This document shows positions 9,033 through 18,686 of a DNA stretch of 64,000 nucleotides, piece after piece. Every line of letters begins with the position of its first letter. The stretch's first letter is position 1. The notes beneath the pieces were generated by a model. That model was not told the origin of the DNA, made no database searches, and saw only the letters and a program-made list of their open reading frames with translations. The position numbers and the translations under genes were made by a program. Source of the DNA: 3107 sp965216225 (lineage in GTDB: Bacteria; Pseudomonadota; Alphaproteobacteria; Rhodobacterales; Rhodobacteraceae). The stretch is taken from the NCBI GenBank assembly GCA_965216225.1, contig CBDCFF010000030.1:1-64000 (forward strand), given 5' to 3'.

Positions 9033-9088
9033 GAACACGGAACACGGAACACGGAACACGGAACACGGAACACGGAACACGGAACATG
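9033..9088. repeat. heptanucleotide tandem array (GAACACG)8
   Basis: Seven perfect GAACACG units and one final GAACATG unit run from 9033 to 9088 with no interruptions. The unit contains no stop codon in any frame of the array, which explains the long open frames crossing it on both strands. It lies 84-139 bases upstream of the xdhA start and 189-244 bases upstream of dnaE. Confidence 0.95.
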
Positions 9089-9171
9089 GCAAGGCGCGCG
9101 GGACTTTACGTCGCATCGGGTCTGCGCAGCAGGGGGCACCCCTCCGACACAGAAAGCGACAAGGGCATCAC

Positions 9172-10551
9172 ATGGATCGGATCACCTTTCTCCTGAACGG
9201 GGAAGCGGTCTGTCTGACCGGCATCGACCCTGCCAGAACGCTGCTGGACTGGCTGCGCGAGGATCGTGGTCTGACAGGCACCAAGGAAGGCTGCAACGAG
9301 GGCGATTGCGGTGCCTGTACGGTAATGGTGACGGATGAAGACGGCGCGCGCGCCCTGAATGCCTGCATCCTGTTCCTGCCGCAGCTTCACGGCAAGGCAG
9401 TGCGCACGGTCGAAGGGTTGACGGGTCCGAACGGCGAATTGCATCCGGTACAACAGGCGATGGTGGATTATCACGGGTCGCAATGCGGCTTTTGCACGCC
9501 GGGTTTCGTCATGTCGATGGCGACCGCCCATCGCAATGGGGCGACAGACCATGACAATCAACTGGCCGGGAACCTGTGCCGCTGCACGGGCTATGCGCCG
9601 ATCGTGCGCGCGGCAGAGGCGGCGGCGGCGGAACCGGCGCCGGACTGGATTGCGGACAAGCCGCCGGGCAACGTGGAAAGCAGCGCCCTGCTGCCGCAGG
9701 ACAGCGATGAAGTCGCCGCCTGGTATGCGGCAAACCCGGACGGGGTTCTGATCGGCGGGGCGACGGATGTGGGCCTGTGGGTTACCAAGGGGCTGCGCGA
9801 TCCGGGACCGGTCGCCTTTCTGAATGGCGTCGGGGATCTGAAGCACATCGAGGCGGGCGAGGATGAAATCCGCGTGGGCGCCTGCGTGACGTTGACCGAT
9901 CTGCTGCCGGTCATGGCCGAACATCACGCCTCTTTCGCCGGAATGATTCGCCGTTATGGCTCTGTCCAGGTGCGGAACGCTGCGACGATAGGGGGGAATA
10001 TCGCCAATGGTTCGCCCGTCGCGGACACCCCGCCCGCGCTGATCGCACTGGGGGCGACACTGCACCTGCGCCGGGGTGACAGGCGGCGGGCGATCCCGCT
10101 GGAGGCGTTCTTCATCGACTACGGCAAACAGGACCGGGCGCCGGGTGAGTTTGTCGAATTCGTCACCATTCCGCGCCAGCCGGACACGCTGCGCTGCTAC
10201 AAGCTGTCGAAGCGTTTCGATCAGGATATTTCGGCGGTTTGCGGCTGTTTCAACATTACCGTCGATGGCGGCAGGGTCATTGCCGCCCGCATCGCGTTCG
10301 GCGGTATGGCGGGCATCCCGAAACGGGCTGCCCATGTCGAGGATGCGTTGATCGGCAAAGCCTGGAATACCCACACAATCGCGACGGCAAGGGCAGGGTT
10401 CGGAAAGGATTATACTCCGATAACGGATATGCGGGCCTCTGCCGACTATCGCCTGCGCAGCGCCGCCAACATGCTGGAACGCTGTTTCGCGGAGACCCAG
10501 GGCGCCGCCGTCAACGTGCTGGCCGTCAACGTGCTGGAGGTGCGGCCATGA
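9172..10551 (+). CDS. xdhA: xanthine dehydrogenase small subunit (2Fe-2S and FAD)
   Basis: The product is a 459-residue electron-transfer subunit of xanthine dehydrogenase, which oxidises hypoxanthine and xanthine to urate with NAD. Two [2Fe-2S] centres are visible: a plant-ferredoxin-type cluster with cysteines 41, 46, 49 and 65, and an all-helical domain with cysteines 105, 108, 136 and 138. The FAD domain follows from about residue 185 ([27 protein letters not shown]). The ATG at 9172 gives the expected N-terminus [13 protein letters not shown]. Its stop overlaps the start of xdhB by ATGA, so the two are translationally coupled. Confidence 0.96.
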   Translation: MDRITFLLNGEAVCLTGIDPARTLLDWLREDRGLTGTKEGCNEGDCGACTVMVTDEDGARALNACILFLPQLHGKAVRTVEGLTGPNGELHPVQQAMVDYHGSQCGFCTPGFVMSMATAHRNGATDHDNQLAGNLCRCTGYAPIVRAAEAAAAEPAPDWIADKPPGNVESSALLPQDSDEVAAWYAANPDGVLIGGATDVGLWVTKGLRDPGPVAFLNGVGDLKHIEAGEDEIRVGACVTLTDLLPVMAEHHASFAGMIRRYGSVQVRNAATIGGNIANGSPVADTPPALIALGATLHLRRGDRRRAIPLEAFFIDYGKQDRAPGEFVEFVTIPRQPDTLRCYKLSKRFDQDISAVCGCFNITVDGGRVIAARIAFGGMAGIPKRAAHVEDALIGKAWNTHTIATARAGFGKDYTPITDMRASADYRLRSAANMLERCFAETQGAAVNVLAVNVLEVRP

Positions 10552-12830
10552 GCGTCACCAAACCCCTTCCCCATGATGCGGCCCGCCTGCATGTGACCGG
10601 TCAGGCGCGTTATGTGGATGATATTCCGTCGCCCGGGGGCACGCTGAGCCTGGCTTTCGGGCTGTCGAGCGTCGCGCATGGCCGAATCGCCAGCCTCGAT
10701 CTGGACGCGGTGCGCGCCGCGCACGGTGTCGTCGCGGTTCTGACGGCAAACGACCTGCCGGCGGCGAACGATGTCTCGGCCTCGATCCATGATGAGCCGC
10801 TGCTGGCCGATGGCACGGTGCATCATGTGGGCCAGCCGATCTTTCTGGTGGTGGCGAAAAGTCATCTGGCGGCGCGCAAGGCCGCGCGGCTGGGCAAGGT
10901 CGCGTATCACGAACTGCCGCCGCTGTTTTCCCGTGAAGAGGCGATGAAAGCGGATTCGCGTTTTGAAGACGGCCCGCGCATCTACCGGAAAGGCGAACCG
11001 GGAAAGGCGATCGACGCTGCCGCCCATGTGATCGAAGGCACGATTGACATGGGCGGGCAGGAACACTTCTATCTGGAAGGTCAGGCCGCGATGGCGCTGC
11101 CGCAGGAAGGCGGCGACATGGTGGTTTGTTCCTCGACCCAGCACCCGACCGAGATTCAGCACAAGGTGGCCGGGGCAATTGGCGTGCCCATGCACGCGGT
11201 GCGGGTGGAAACCCGCCGCATGGGCGGCGGTTTCGGCGGCAAGGAAAGCCAGGGCAATGCGCCGGCGTGTGCCTGTGCGATTGCGGCGCGCTTGACGGGC
11301 AAGCCCTGCAAGATGCGCTATGACCGCGATGATGACATGATCATCACCGGCAAACGCCATGATTTCCGCATCTCGTACCGCGTCGGAACGGATGAGGACG
11401 GCCGCATTCAGGGAATCGAGTTTCTGCAACTGACCCGCGGCGGCTGGGCGCAGGATCTGACCCTGCCGGTTGCCGACCGGGCGATGCTGCATTCGGACAA
11501 TGCCTATCACCTGCCGAATGTGCGGATAGAGTCGCACCGGCTGAAGACGAACATGCAATCCGCCACCGCCTTTCGCGGCTTTGGCGGCCCGCAGGGGATG
11601 CTGGGGATCGAGCGGGTGATGGATCATGTCGCCGCCCGTCTGGGCCGCGACCCGCTTCAGGTCCGGCGCGCGAATTTTTATGAAGAGGGGCAGACGACCC
11701 CCTATCACCAGACCATCACCGATTTCCCGCTGCGCGATATGGTGGAGGTGCTGGAACAGACCGCTGACTATCGCCGCCGCCGCAGGGAAATTCGCGAATG
11801 GAACGCGAACAGCCCGATACTGAAGCGCGGCATTGCGCTGACGCCGGTGAAATTCGGGATCAGCTTCACGCTGAGCTTCCTGAATCAGGCGGGCGCGCTG
11901 GTGCATGTCTATCAGGATGGCTCTGTCCACATGAATCATGGCGGGACCGAGATGGGCCAGGGCCTGTTTCAGAAAGTCGCGCAGGTGGCGGCCAGCCGGT
12001 TCGGCATTGCGCTGGAGAAAGTGAAGATCACCGCGACCGACACCGCCAAGGTGCCGAATACCTCGGCCACCGCCGCGTCCAGCGGGTCGGACCTGAACGG
12101 CATGGCCGTGCGCGCCGCCTGCGACACGATCCGCGACCGGATGGCCGCCCATGTGGCGGAGCGCCACCAGATCGCGCCGGAGGACGTGCGGTTCGGGGAT
12201 GGCAAGGTCCGTGCGGGCGGCGAGGAATACACGTTCGAAGAGGTCGCGGCCTCTGCCTATCAGGCGCGGACAAGCCTTTCGGCCACCGGGTTCTACAGGA
12301 CACCGGACATAGAATGGGACCGGATCAGGGGGCGCGGGCGGCCGTTTTACTATTTCGCCTGTGGCGCTTCGGTTTCCGAGGTGGTGATCGACACCCTGAC
12401 CGGCGAAAACCGGATTCTGCGCGCCGACATTCTGCACGATGCCGGTTCCTCGCTGAACCCTGCCATTGATATTGGTCAGATAGAGGGCGGATTCGTCCAG
12501 GGCGCGGGCTGGCTGACGACAGAGGAACTTGTCCGGGACGACAGGGGCGTCCTGCGCACCCATGCGCCATCGACCTACAAGATTCCGGCCTGCCCGGACC
12601 GCCCGGACGTGTTCAACGTGGCGCTGTGGGACGCGCCGAACCCCGAGGCCACGATCTATCGCTCGAAAGCCGTGGGGGAGCCGCCCCTGATGCACGGAAT
12701 CTCGGTTCTGATGGCGCTGTCGGATGCGGTTGCGGCCTGTGGCGACGGTTCCGAATATGTCTCGCTCAACGCCCCTGCCACGGCGGAAACCATTCTGAAG
12801 GCGGTTGAGCGCCAGAGAGGGTGCGCATGA
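10548..12830 (+). CDS. xdhB: xanthine dehydrogenase molybdenum-binding subunit
   Basis: This is the 760-residue molybdopterin subunit that carries the active site. The N-terminus ([17 protein letters not shown]) is the aldehyde oxidase/xanthine dehydrogenase a/b hammerhead domain. Molybdopterin contacts appear as [10 protein letters not shown] and the substrate-pocket segment as [14 protein letters not shown]. The catalytic glutamate is in the C-terminal GEPPLMHG motif. Its length is normal for the two-subunit bacterial type. The start overlaps the xdhA stop and the stop overlaps the xdhC start, both as ATGA. Confidence 0.96.
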   Translation: MSVTKPLPHDAARLHVTGQARYVDDIPSPGGTLSLAFGLSSVAHGRIASLDLDAVRAAHGVVAVLTANDLPAANDVSASIHDEPLLADGTVHHVGQPIFLVVAKSHLAARKAARLGKVAYHELPPLFSREEAMKADSRFEDGPRIYRKGEPGKAIDAAAHVIEGTIDMGGQEHFYLEGQAAMALPQEGGDMVVCSSTQHPTEIQHKVAGAIGVPMHAVRVETRRMGGGFGGKESQGNAPACACAIAARLTGKPCKMRYDRDDDMIITGKRHDFRISYRVGTDEDGRIQGIEFLQLTRGGWAQDLTLPVADRAMLHSDNAYHLPNVRIESHRLKTNMQSATAFRGFGGPQGMLGIERVMDHVAARLGRDPLQVRRANFYEEGQTTPYHQTITDFPLRDMVEVLEQTADYRRRRREIREWNANSPILKRGIALTPVKFGISFTLSFLNQAGALVHVYQDGSVHMNHGGTEMGQGLFQKVAQVAASRFGIALEKVKITATDTAKVPNTSATAASSGSDLNGMAVRAACDTIRDRMAAHVAERHQIAPEDVRFGDGKVRAGGEEYTFEEVAASAYQARTSLSATGFYRTPDIEWDRIRGRGRPFYYFACGASVSEVVIDTLTGENRILRADILHDAGSSLNPAIDIGQIEGGFVQGAGWLTTEELVRDDRGVLRTHAPSTYKIPACPDRPDVFNVALWDAPNPEATIYRSKAVGEPPLMHGISVLMALSDAVAACGDGSEYVSLNAPATAETILKAVERQRGCA

Positions 12831-13810
12831 GCTTTGACCACGATACCCTCGCCCGGATGATCCGGGCGCACAGTGGCCCGGTCTGCCGCGTGGTGGTGGT
12901 GGAGGCCAGGGGTTCCACCCCGCGCGAGGCCGGGGCCGCAATGCTGGTCTGGGCAAAGGGGCAGCATGGCACCATTGGCGGCGGGGCGCTGGAATTCGAC
13001 GCGGCGCTGAGCGCAAGGCGGATGCTGGAGGAAGGCCGCGCGCAATCGCTGACGGCAAAGCCTCTGGGGCCTGCGCTGGGGCAGTGCTGCGGCGGCGCCG
13101 TGACGCTTTTGTGGGAGGTCTTCAAATCTGCCGATCTGCCGGACCGGGGCGGCATCGACGGGTTCTTTATCCGCCCGGCAAGCCCCGATGCAACGCCAGG
13201 CGTCCCCCCCGCCCTGCTGCGTCAGGGGCGAAGGCCGGAGGCCGGGGACATCCTGTATCTGAACGGCTGGGTGGCGGAACGGCTGATCCATCCCGGAACG
13301 CCGGTCTGGATTCATGGCGGCGGGCATGTGGGCCGGGCGCTGGCGGCGACTCTCGCCCCCCTGCCCGATTTCGACGTGACCCTGATCGACACCAGCGCGG
13401 CGCGCCTGCCGGACCCGATGCCCGAAGGGGTGACGCCGCTGGTGGCGGCCAACCCGGTGCATCTGCTGCCACATGCCCCAGGGGATGCGCGGCATCTGAT
13501 CATGACCTTCAGCCATGAGCTGGACCTGAACCTGTGCCATGCGCTGCTTGGGCAAGCCGGTGCTTCTGCCCCGATCGGTCTTGTCGGGTCGCGCACGAAA
13601 TGGGCGCGGTTCAGGAAACGCCTGGGCGCGCTGGGCCACGATCCGGCCATGATCGACAGGATTGTCTGCCCGATCGGAGACCCGGCGCTGGGCAAGCATC
13701 CGCAGGAAATCGCAATCGGCGTCGCTGCAACACTGATAAGGGTTCATAAAGACCTTGGAACACGCAGGAGAGACAATCGTGACGGACGGGCAAGGCAGAC
13801 CGTCGGCTGA
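12827..13810 (+). CDS. xdhC: xanthine dehydrogenase accessory protein XdhC
   Basis: A 327-residue chaperone that binds the molybdenum cofactor, promotes its sulfuration and inserts it into XdhB. The N-terminal block VEARGSTPREAGAAML and the LGQCCGGAV motif are characteristic. The C-terminal half is a Rossmann-like domain starting VWIHGGGHVGRALAATL and ending with the LVGSRTKWARFRKRL block. The ATG at 12827 is preferred because it overlaps the xdhB stop by ATGA. The 3' end overlaps the start of the following ABC ATPase gene by about 30 bases, tying purine oxidation to transport in one operon. Confidence 0.95.
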   Translation: MSFDHDTLARMIRAHSGPVCRVVVVEARGSTPREAGAAMLVWAKGQHGTIGGGALEFDAALSARRMLEEGRAQSLTAKPLGPALGQCCGGAVTLLWEVFKSADLPDRGGIDGFFIRPASPDATPGVPPALLRQGRRPEAGDILYLNGWVAERLIHPGTPVWIHGGGHVGRALAATLAPLPDFDVTLIDTSAARLPDPMPEGVTPLVAANPVHLLPHAPGDARHLIMTFSHELDLNLCHALLGQAGASAPIGLVGSRTKWARFRKRLGALGHDPAMIDRIVCPIGDPALGKHPQEIAIGVAATLIRVHKDLGTRRRDNRDGRARQTVG

Positions 13811-15341
13811 CGGGGAAAACGCCCCGGCGTTGCTGACTGTGGATGGGCTGACAAAAACCTATCCCGGCGTCGTCGCCAATGACACTGTGTCGTTCAGGAT
13901 CGCCGAGGGAGAGGTCCATGCGCTGCTCGGCGAAAATGGCGCGGGCAAATCGACGCTCGTAAAAATGATCTACGGCCTGGTGCGGCCCGACAGTGGCGGC
14001 ATGACCCTGAGAGGCCGCAGGTTCGACCCGCCCGCGCCGCACGCCGCGCGGGCGGCCGGCGTGGCGATGGTGTTCCAGCATTTTTCGCTGTTCGATGCGC
14101 TGGACGTGGCGGAAAACATCGCGCTCGGCATGGAAAACCCGCCGAAACAGGCCGAACTCGCCGAACGCATCCGCGAGACAAGCGGGAATTACGGCCTGCC
14201 GCTCGACCCCGGTAGTCTGGTCGGCAACCTGTCGGCGGGGGAGCGTCAGCGGGTGGAGATCATCCGCTGTCTGTTGCAGCATCCGAAGCTGTTGATCATG
14301 GATGAGCCGACCTCGGTTCTGACCCCGCAAGAGGTCGATACCCTGTTCGGGACGCTGCGGAAACTGTCGGCTGAAGATACGGCGATTCTCTATATTTCCC
14401 ATAAACTGAAGGAAATCCGCACGCTCTGCGACAGGGCCACGGTGCTGCGTCTGGGCAAGGTGGTCGGCACCTGCGATCCGCGCGAAAAATCGGCGCGCGA
14501 ACTGGCCGAGATGATGGTCGGCCAGACGCTGCATGTGCCCCGGCGGTCCGCGCGGGATACCGGGGATGTGGTGCTGGCGGTGCGCGGTCTGAACATGCCG
14601 TCGCCCAATCCGTTCGGGGCATCGCTGAAGAACATACATTTCGAGGTGCGCGCGGGCGAGGTTCTGGGCATCGGCGGCGTCGCCGGGAACGGGCAGGACG
14701 AACTGTTGTCGGCGCTCTCGGGCGAGACCAGAACCGCGCCGGACGCCGTATCCGTCAATGGCAGGCCAGTCGGCAATCTGGGCCCCAACGGTCGCCGTCG
14801 CCTGGCCATTCTGGCAGCGCCGGAGGAACGCCTGGGCCATGCGGCGGCACCGGACATGAGCCTGACGGAAAACGCGCTGCTGACCGGGGCGATCCGCAAG
14901 AACCTGACCAGCAGGGGATTCCTGAACTGGCTGGCCATGCGTGAATTCGCGGAAACGGTGATTGCCGGTTTCGATGTGCGCACACCCGGCCCCGGCAATG
15001 CCGCACGCTCTCTGTCGGGCGGGAACCTGCAAAAATTCGTGGTCGGGCGCGAGGTATTGCAAAACCCCGGCGTGCTGGTGGTCAATCAGCCCACCTGGGG
15101 CGTGGATGCCGCCGCCGCCGCCGCGATCCGGCAATCGCTGCTCGATCTGGCCGCGAATGGCGCGGCGGTGGTGGCGATCAGTCAGGACCTGGATGAACTG
15201 ATGGAGATTTCCGACCGCTTCGCTGCCCTGAACGAGGGCCGGATGAGCGCGCCCCGGCCCGCGCGGGGGCTGACAATTGACGAGATCGGCCTGATGATGG
15301 GCGGTGCGCATGATACGGAGACAGCCCATGCCGAGGCTTGA
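13779..15341 (+). CDS. BMP-type nucleoside ABC importer, duplicated ATPase
   Basis: A 520-residue ATPase with two fused ABC modules, the RbsA/NupO-like form that serves BMP-family importers for nucleosides. Module one has Walker A GENGAGKST at 51-59, signature LSAGERQR at 151-158 and Walker B LLIMDEPTS. Module two is degenerate: the P-loop region reads GGVAGNGQDE and the Walker B end reads NQPTWG, as is usual in this family. A GTG start at 13779 with GCAGGAG about ten bases upstream is preferred over a TTG at 13755. Position in the xdh operon suggests purine nucleosides or bases as cargo. Confidence 0.92.
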   Translation: MTDGQGRPSADGENAPALLTVDGLTKTYPGVVANDTVSFRIAEGEVHALLGENGAGKSTLVKMIYGLVRPDSGGMTLRGRRFDPPAPHAARAAGVAMVFQHFSLFDALDVAENIALGMENPPKQAELAERIRETSGNYGLPLDPGSLVGNLSAGERQRVEIIRCLLQHPKLLIMDEPTSVLTPQEVDTLFGTLRKLSAEDTAILYISHKLKEIRTLCDRATVLRLGKVVGTCDPREKSARELAEMMVGQTLHVPRRSARDTGDVVLAVRGLNMPSPNPFGASLKNIHFEVRAGEVLGIGGVAGNGQDELLSALSGETRTAPDAVSVNGRPVGNLGPNGRRRLAILAAPEERLGHAAAPDMSLTENALLTGAIRKNLTSRGFLNWLAMREFAETVIAGFDVRTPGPGNAARSLSGGNLQKFVVGREVLQNPGVLVVNQPTWGVDAAAAAAIRQSLLDLAANGAAVVAISQDLDELMEISDRFAALNEGRMSAPRPARGLTIDEIGLMMGGAHDTETAHAEA

Positions 15342-16410
15342 AAAACGCCCGCAACAATCGCAGGGCTGGATGATGGCGACGCCTCTGCTGGCGGTGATGG
15401 CCACGATGATCGCCGGGGGCATGTTGTTTGCGGCCCTTGGCAAACCGCCATTCGACGCGATCCGCACGATTTTCTGGGATCCGCTGTTTTCGGAATTCGC
15501 GTGGTATTATCGCCCGCAGCTTCTGATCAAGGCGGCGCCTCTGGTGCTGATCGGGATCGGCCTGTCGCTGGGCTTTCGCGCCGGTATCTGGAATATCGGG
15601 GCCGAAGGGCAATACATCATGGGCGCGGTCTTTGGCGCGGGCGCGGCGCTTGTCTTCTACCCCGCCGAATTCCGGTTCATCTTCCCGTTGATGATCATTG
15701 CGTCGATCATTGGCGGCGTCCTTTGGGCGATGATCCCGGCGCTGTTGAAAGTGCGCTTTGGCAGCAACGAGATTCTCGTCTCGCTGATGCTGGTCTATGT
15801 GGCCGAGCACATCCTGTCTTCGGCATCCTTCGGCCTTTTGAAGAACCCGGAGGGGCGCGGCTTTCCCGGATCGCGGAACCTGCAACAGTACGAATCCGCC
15901 TCGAATCCCGAAATCTGGGCCGGGACCGGTATCCACTGGGGCGTGATTGCTGCGGTTGTCTCGGTGGTCGCGGCCCATGTTCTGCTGAACCGGCATATCC
16001 TGGGCTACCAGATCCGGCTGACAGGTCAGGCCCCGCGCGCCGCCCGTTTCGCCGGTGTTCGCCCCAACCTGCTGATCCTGACCTGCATGGGCATTTCCGG
16101 CGGTCTGGCCGGTCTGGCCGGAATGTTCGAGGTCGCGGGGCCAATGGGGCAGATCACCGTGGACTTCAATCAGGGGCTGGGCTTTACCGCGATCATCGTG
16201 GCCTTTCTTGGCCGCCTGCATCCGGTGGGTATCCTGCTGGCCGGTCTGCTGCTGGCGCTAACCTCGGTGGGTGGCGAGATCGCGCAATCGAATCTCGGCC
16301 TGCCCGCCGCGTCGATCAAGGCATTCCAGGGAATGCTCCTGTTCTTCATCCTGGCGATGGATGTACTGTCGAACTACAGAATCCGGTTCGGAAGAACGGA
16401 GGCCCCATGA
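15328..16410 (+). CDS. BMP-type ABC importer permease, first subunit
   Basis: A 360-residue inner-membrane protein of the BPD_transp_2 type. Multiple hydrophobic helices begin at about residue 18, and the conserved loop GFRAGIWNIGAEGQYIMGA is present, as in nucleoside-transporter permeases. The ATG at 15328 overlaps the ATPase gene by 14 bases and has a GGAG element about eight bases upstream. Its stop overlaps the next permease start by ATGA. It would pair with the following permease as a heterodimer. Confidence 0.93.
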   Translation: MPRLEKRPQQSQGWMMATPLLAVMATMIAGGMLFAALGKPPFDAIRTIFWDPLFSEFAWYYRPQLLIKAAPLVLIGIGLSLGFRAGIWNIGAEGQYIMGAVFGAGAALVFYPAEFRFIFPLMIIASIIGGVLWAMIPALLKVRFGSNEILVSLMLVYVAEHILSSASFGLLKNPEGRGFPGSRNLQQYESASNPEIWAGTGIHWGVIAAVVSVVAAHVLLNRHILGYQIRLTGQAPRAARFAGVRPNLLILTCMGISGGLAGLAGMFEVAGPMGQITVDFNQGLGFTAIIVAFLGRLHPVGILLAGLLLALTSVGGEIAQSNLGLPAASIKAFQGMLLFFILAMDVLSNYRIRFGRTEAP

Positions 16411-17342
16411 TGGACCTGTCTGCAATCAACCCGCTTGTTCTTCTGGCCTCTCTGATGGTCGCGGCAACGCCGATCCTGCTGGCGGCCATCGGGGAACTGG
16501 TGGTCGAAAAGGCCGGGGTTCTGAACCTCGGGGTCGAAGGGATGATGATCACCGGTGCTATCTGCGGCTTTGCCATCGCGGTGGAAACCGGCAGCCCGAC
16601 TCTCGGCTTCATCGCCGCAGCCGCCGGGGGCATGGTCCTGTCGCTGATCTTCGGCTTTCTGACCCAGTTGTTCCTGTCCAATCAGGTGGCGACCGGTCTG
16701 GCGCTGACGCTGTTCGGCCTTGGCCTGTCCGCCATGCTGGGGCAAAGCTATGCCGGGATCAAACCGCCGGCCTCGGTCAAACCCGATATACCGATCCTGT
16801 CGGACCTGCCGATTCTGGGGCGCGTCCTTTTCCAGCATGATCTGATGATCTATGTCTCGATCGCATTGATTGCGCTGGTCTGGTGGGTGCTGAAATACAG
16901 CCGCGCCGGGCTGATCCTGCGGGCGGTGGGCGAAAACCATGACACCGCCCATGCGCTGGGCTACAAGGTGATCCGCATCCGCCTGCTGGCGATTGCCGTC
17001 GGCGGCGCCTGCGCCGGACTTGGCGGCGCGTATCTGTCGCTGATCCGCGTACCGCAATGGACCGAGGGCATGACCGCAGGCGCGGGCTGGATAGCGCTGG
17101 CAATCGTGGTCTTTGCCAGCTGGAAGCCGTGGCGGGTGTTGCTGGGCGCGTATCTGTTCGGCGGGATCACCGTCCTGCAACTGAACCTGCAAGCCGCCGG
17201 TGTGGACATTCCGGTCGAATACCTGTCGATGTCGCCCTACATCATCACTATCGTGGTTCTGGTCGTCATTTCGTCGGATCGCAGCAGGGTGGCCTTGAAT
17301 GCCCCGGCATCTTTGGGCAAGGTGTTCCATGCAGCAAGTTAG
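16407..17342 (+). CDS. BMP-type ABC importer permease, second subunit
   Basis: A 311-residue permease of the same family, with the diagnostic segment EKAGVLNLGVEGMMITGA near residue 35 and about eight to ten membrane helices. A cytoplasmic segment with GENHDTAHALGYKVIRIR fits the coupling helix that contacts the ATPase. It starts by ATGA overlap with the first permease. A 181-base gap without a recognisable gene follows before the binding-protein gene; this may allow separate or higher expression of that component. Confidence 0.93.
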   Translation: MMDLSAINPLVLLASLMVAATPILLAAIGELVVEKAGVLNLGVEGMMITGAICGFAIAVETGSPTLGFIAAAAGGMVLSLIFGFLTQLFLSNQVATGLALTLFGLGLSAMLGQSYAGIKPPASVKPDIPILSDLPILGRVLFQHDLMIYVSIALIALVWWVLKYSRAGLILRAVGENHDTAHALGYKVIRIRLLAIAVGGACAGLGGAYLSLIRVPQWTEGMTAGAGWIALAIVVFASWKPWRVLLGAYLFGGITVLQLNLQAAGVDIPVEYLSMSPYIITIVVLVVISSDRSRVALNAPASLGKVFHAAS

Positions 17343-17523
17343 GGAAAACGAGTGTCCGGCAACGTCACAGCAGAGTTTCCGCTTGGCAGTTATCCGGGAC
17401 CGGCGCCGGCCGGACTGATCCTGCCATCCGCCATTGCCATCGCAACCGCGCCTGTCGAAACTCCGGAAACGGGCCGGTACAGTACCAATCAGATGAAATC
17501 CGGGAAAACCAAGGGAGATTCCG

Positions 17524-18597
17524 ATGAAATCACTTAATTCAATGATCGCAGCCACGACGGTGGCCGTTGGGCTGGCCGGTTCGGCCGCGGCGCAAGACCC
17601 GGTGAAGGTCGGCTTTGTCTATGTCGGGCCGGTGGGTGACTTTGGCTGGTCCTACGAACATGACCAGGGCCGTCTGGCGGTCGAGGAGCATTTCGGCGAC
17701 GCCGTCGAAACCACCTTTGTGGAAAGCGTGCCGGAAGGGGCCGATGCAGAACGGATAATGACGCAGATGGCATTGTCAGGCCATGATCTGATCTTCACGA
17801 CCTCCTTCGGCTATATGGATCCGACGATCAATGTCGCGGCCAAATTCCCGGATGTGAAATTCGAACACGCCACCGGCTACAAGCGCGCCGACAATGTTTC
17901 GACCTACTCCGCGCGGTTCTATGAAGGCCGGGCGGTGATCGGAACCATCGCAGGCCGCATGACCGAATCGAACAGGATCGGTTACATCGCGTCCTTCCCG
18001 ATCCCCGAAGTGATCCGGGGCATCAATGCGGCCTATCTGCACGCCAGGAAGGTGAATCCGGATGTCGAATTCAAGATCGTCTGGGTCTACACTTGGTTCG
18101 ATCCGGCGAAAGAGGCGGACGCCGCCAACGCGCTGATCGAACAGGGCGTGGACGTGATCATGCAGCACACCGATTCACCGGCTGCGATGACGATTGCCGA
18201 GGAACGGGGCGTCATGGCCTTCGGTCAGGCATCCGACATGATCAGGTTCGGGCCGACCGCGCGCCTGTCCTCGATCATCGACGACTGGGCACCTTACTAC
18301 ATCTCTCGTGTTCAGGCGGTCATCGACGGCAGTTGGGAAAGCACCGACACGTGGGACGGGATCGCGCCGGGCATGGTGGAGATCGGCGCTTTCTCCGATC
18401 GCATCCCGGCCGACGTTCAGGCAGAGGCGCAGGCCCTTGCGGATGCCATTGCATCGGGCGATTACCACCCCTTTACCGGCCCGCTTGACCGTCAGGACGG
18501 CTCTGCCTGGCTTGCTGCGGGCGAAGTGGCCGACGATGGCACGCTGGCAGGCATGGATTTCTATGTCGAAGGGGTCGAGGGCGACATCCCGAACTGA
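17524..18597 (+). CDS. BMP-family periplasmic substrate-binding protein
   Basis: A 357-residue solute-binding component. A Sec signal peptide spans about residues 1-23 (ending GSAAA before QDPVKVGF). The mature part shows the BMP/PnrA-like signature KVGFVYVGPVGDFGWSYEHD and the downstream block IGYIASFPIPEVIRGINA. Relatives bind purine nucleosides or hypoxanthine-like ligands. It has no lipobox cysteine, so it should be a free periplasmic protein. GGGAGATTCCG precedes the ATG. It is the last gene of the xdh-ABC operon and is followed by a GC-rich hairpin. Confidence 0.93.
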   Translation: MKSLNSMIAATTVAVGLAGSAAAQDPVKVGFVYVGPVGDFGWSYEHDQGRLAVEEHFGDAVETTFVESVPEGADAERIMTQMALSGHDLIFTTSFGYMDPTINVAAKFPDVKFEHATGYKRADNVSTYSARFYEGRAVIGTIAGRMTESNRIGYIASFPIPEVIRGINAAYLHARKVNPDVEFKIVWVYTWFDPAKEADAANALIEQGVDVIMQHTDSPAAMTIAEERGVMAFGQASDMIRFGPTARLSSIIDDWAPYYISRVQAVIDGSWESTDTWDGIAPGMVEIGAFSDRIPADVQAEAQALADAIASGDYHPFTGPLDRQDGSAWLAAGEVADDGTLAGMDFYVEGVEGDIPN

Positions 18598-18622
18598 TCC
18601 TGCCGGGGCCGTGAACAGGCAA

Positions 18623-18644
18623 GGCCCCCGTCTTGGCGGGGGCC
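18623..18644 (+). terminator. hairpin downstream of the xdh-BMP operon
   Basis: An 8-bp perfect stem, GGCCCCCG pairing with CGGGGGCC around a TCTTGG loop, lies 25 bases after the binding-protein stop. There is no T run, so it may act with Rho or mainly stabilise mRNA ends. It also lies downstream of the converging dehydrogenase gene. Confidence 0.6.
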
Positions 18645-18686
18645 CTGTCGCGCCGTTTGCCGTTTGCCGATGGCCGGAACACCGGA

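Larger units (their letters stand above)
8845..9171. other. dnaE-xdhA divergent intergenic region with repeats
   Basis: The 327 bases between the divergent starts of dnaE and xdhA must hold the promoters of both. Two tandem arrays occupy a good part of it: four CGGATCGG copies near dnaE and eight GAACACG copies nearer xdhA. No conserved product is encoded. A weak purine-rich stretch before the xdhA ATG (GAAAGCGACAAGGG) may serve as its ribosome site. Confidence 0.6.

Noticed and set aside
8845..9087. N-terminal extension of dnaE through the GAACACG array
   Set aside because: The extra 81 residues are repeat-derived (VPCSVFR units) or low-complexity, and DnaE proteins begin at the FIHLRVHSEYSLLEG region just after the chosen ATG.
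17352..17537. 61-codon frame between the second BMP permease and the binding protein
   Set aside because: It overlaps the binding-protein start, has a Pro/Ala-rich composition typical of random frames here and lacks a ribosome site.
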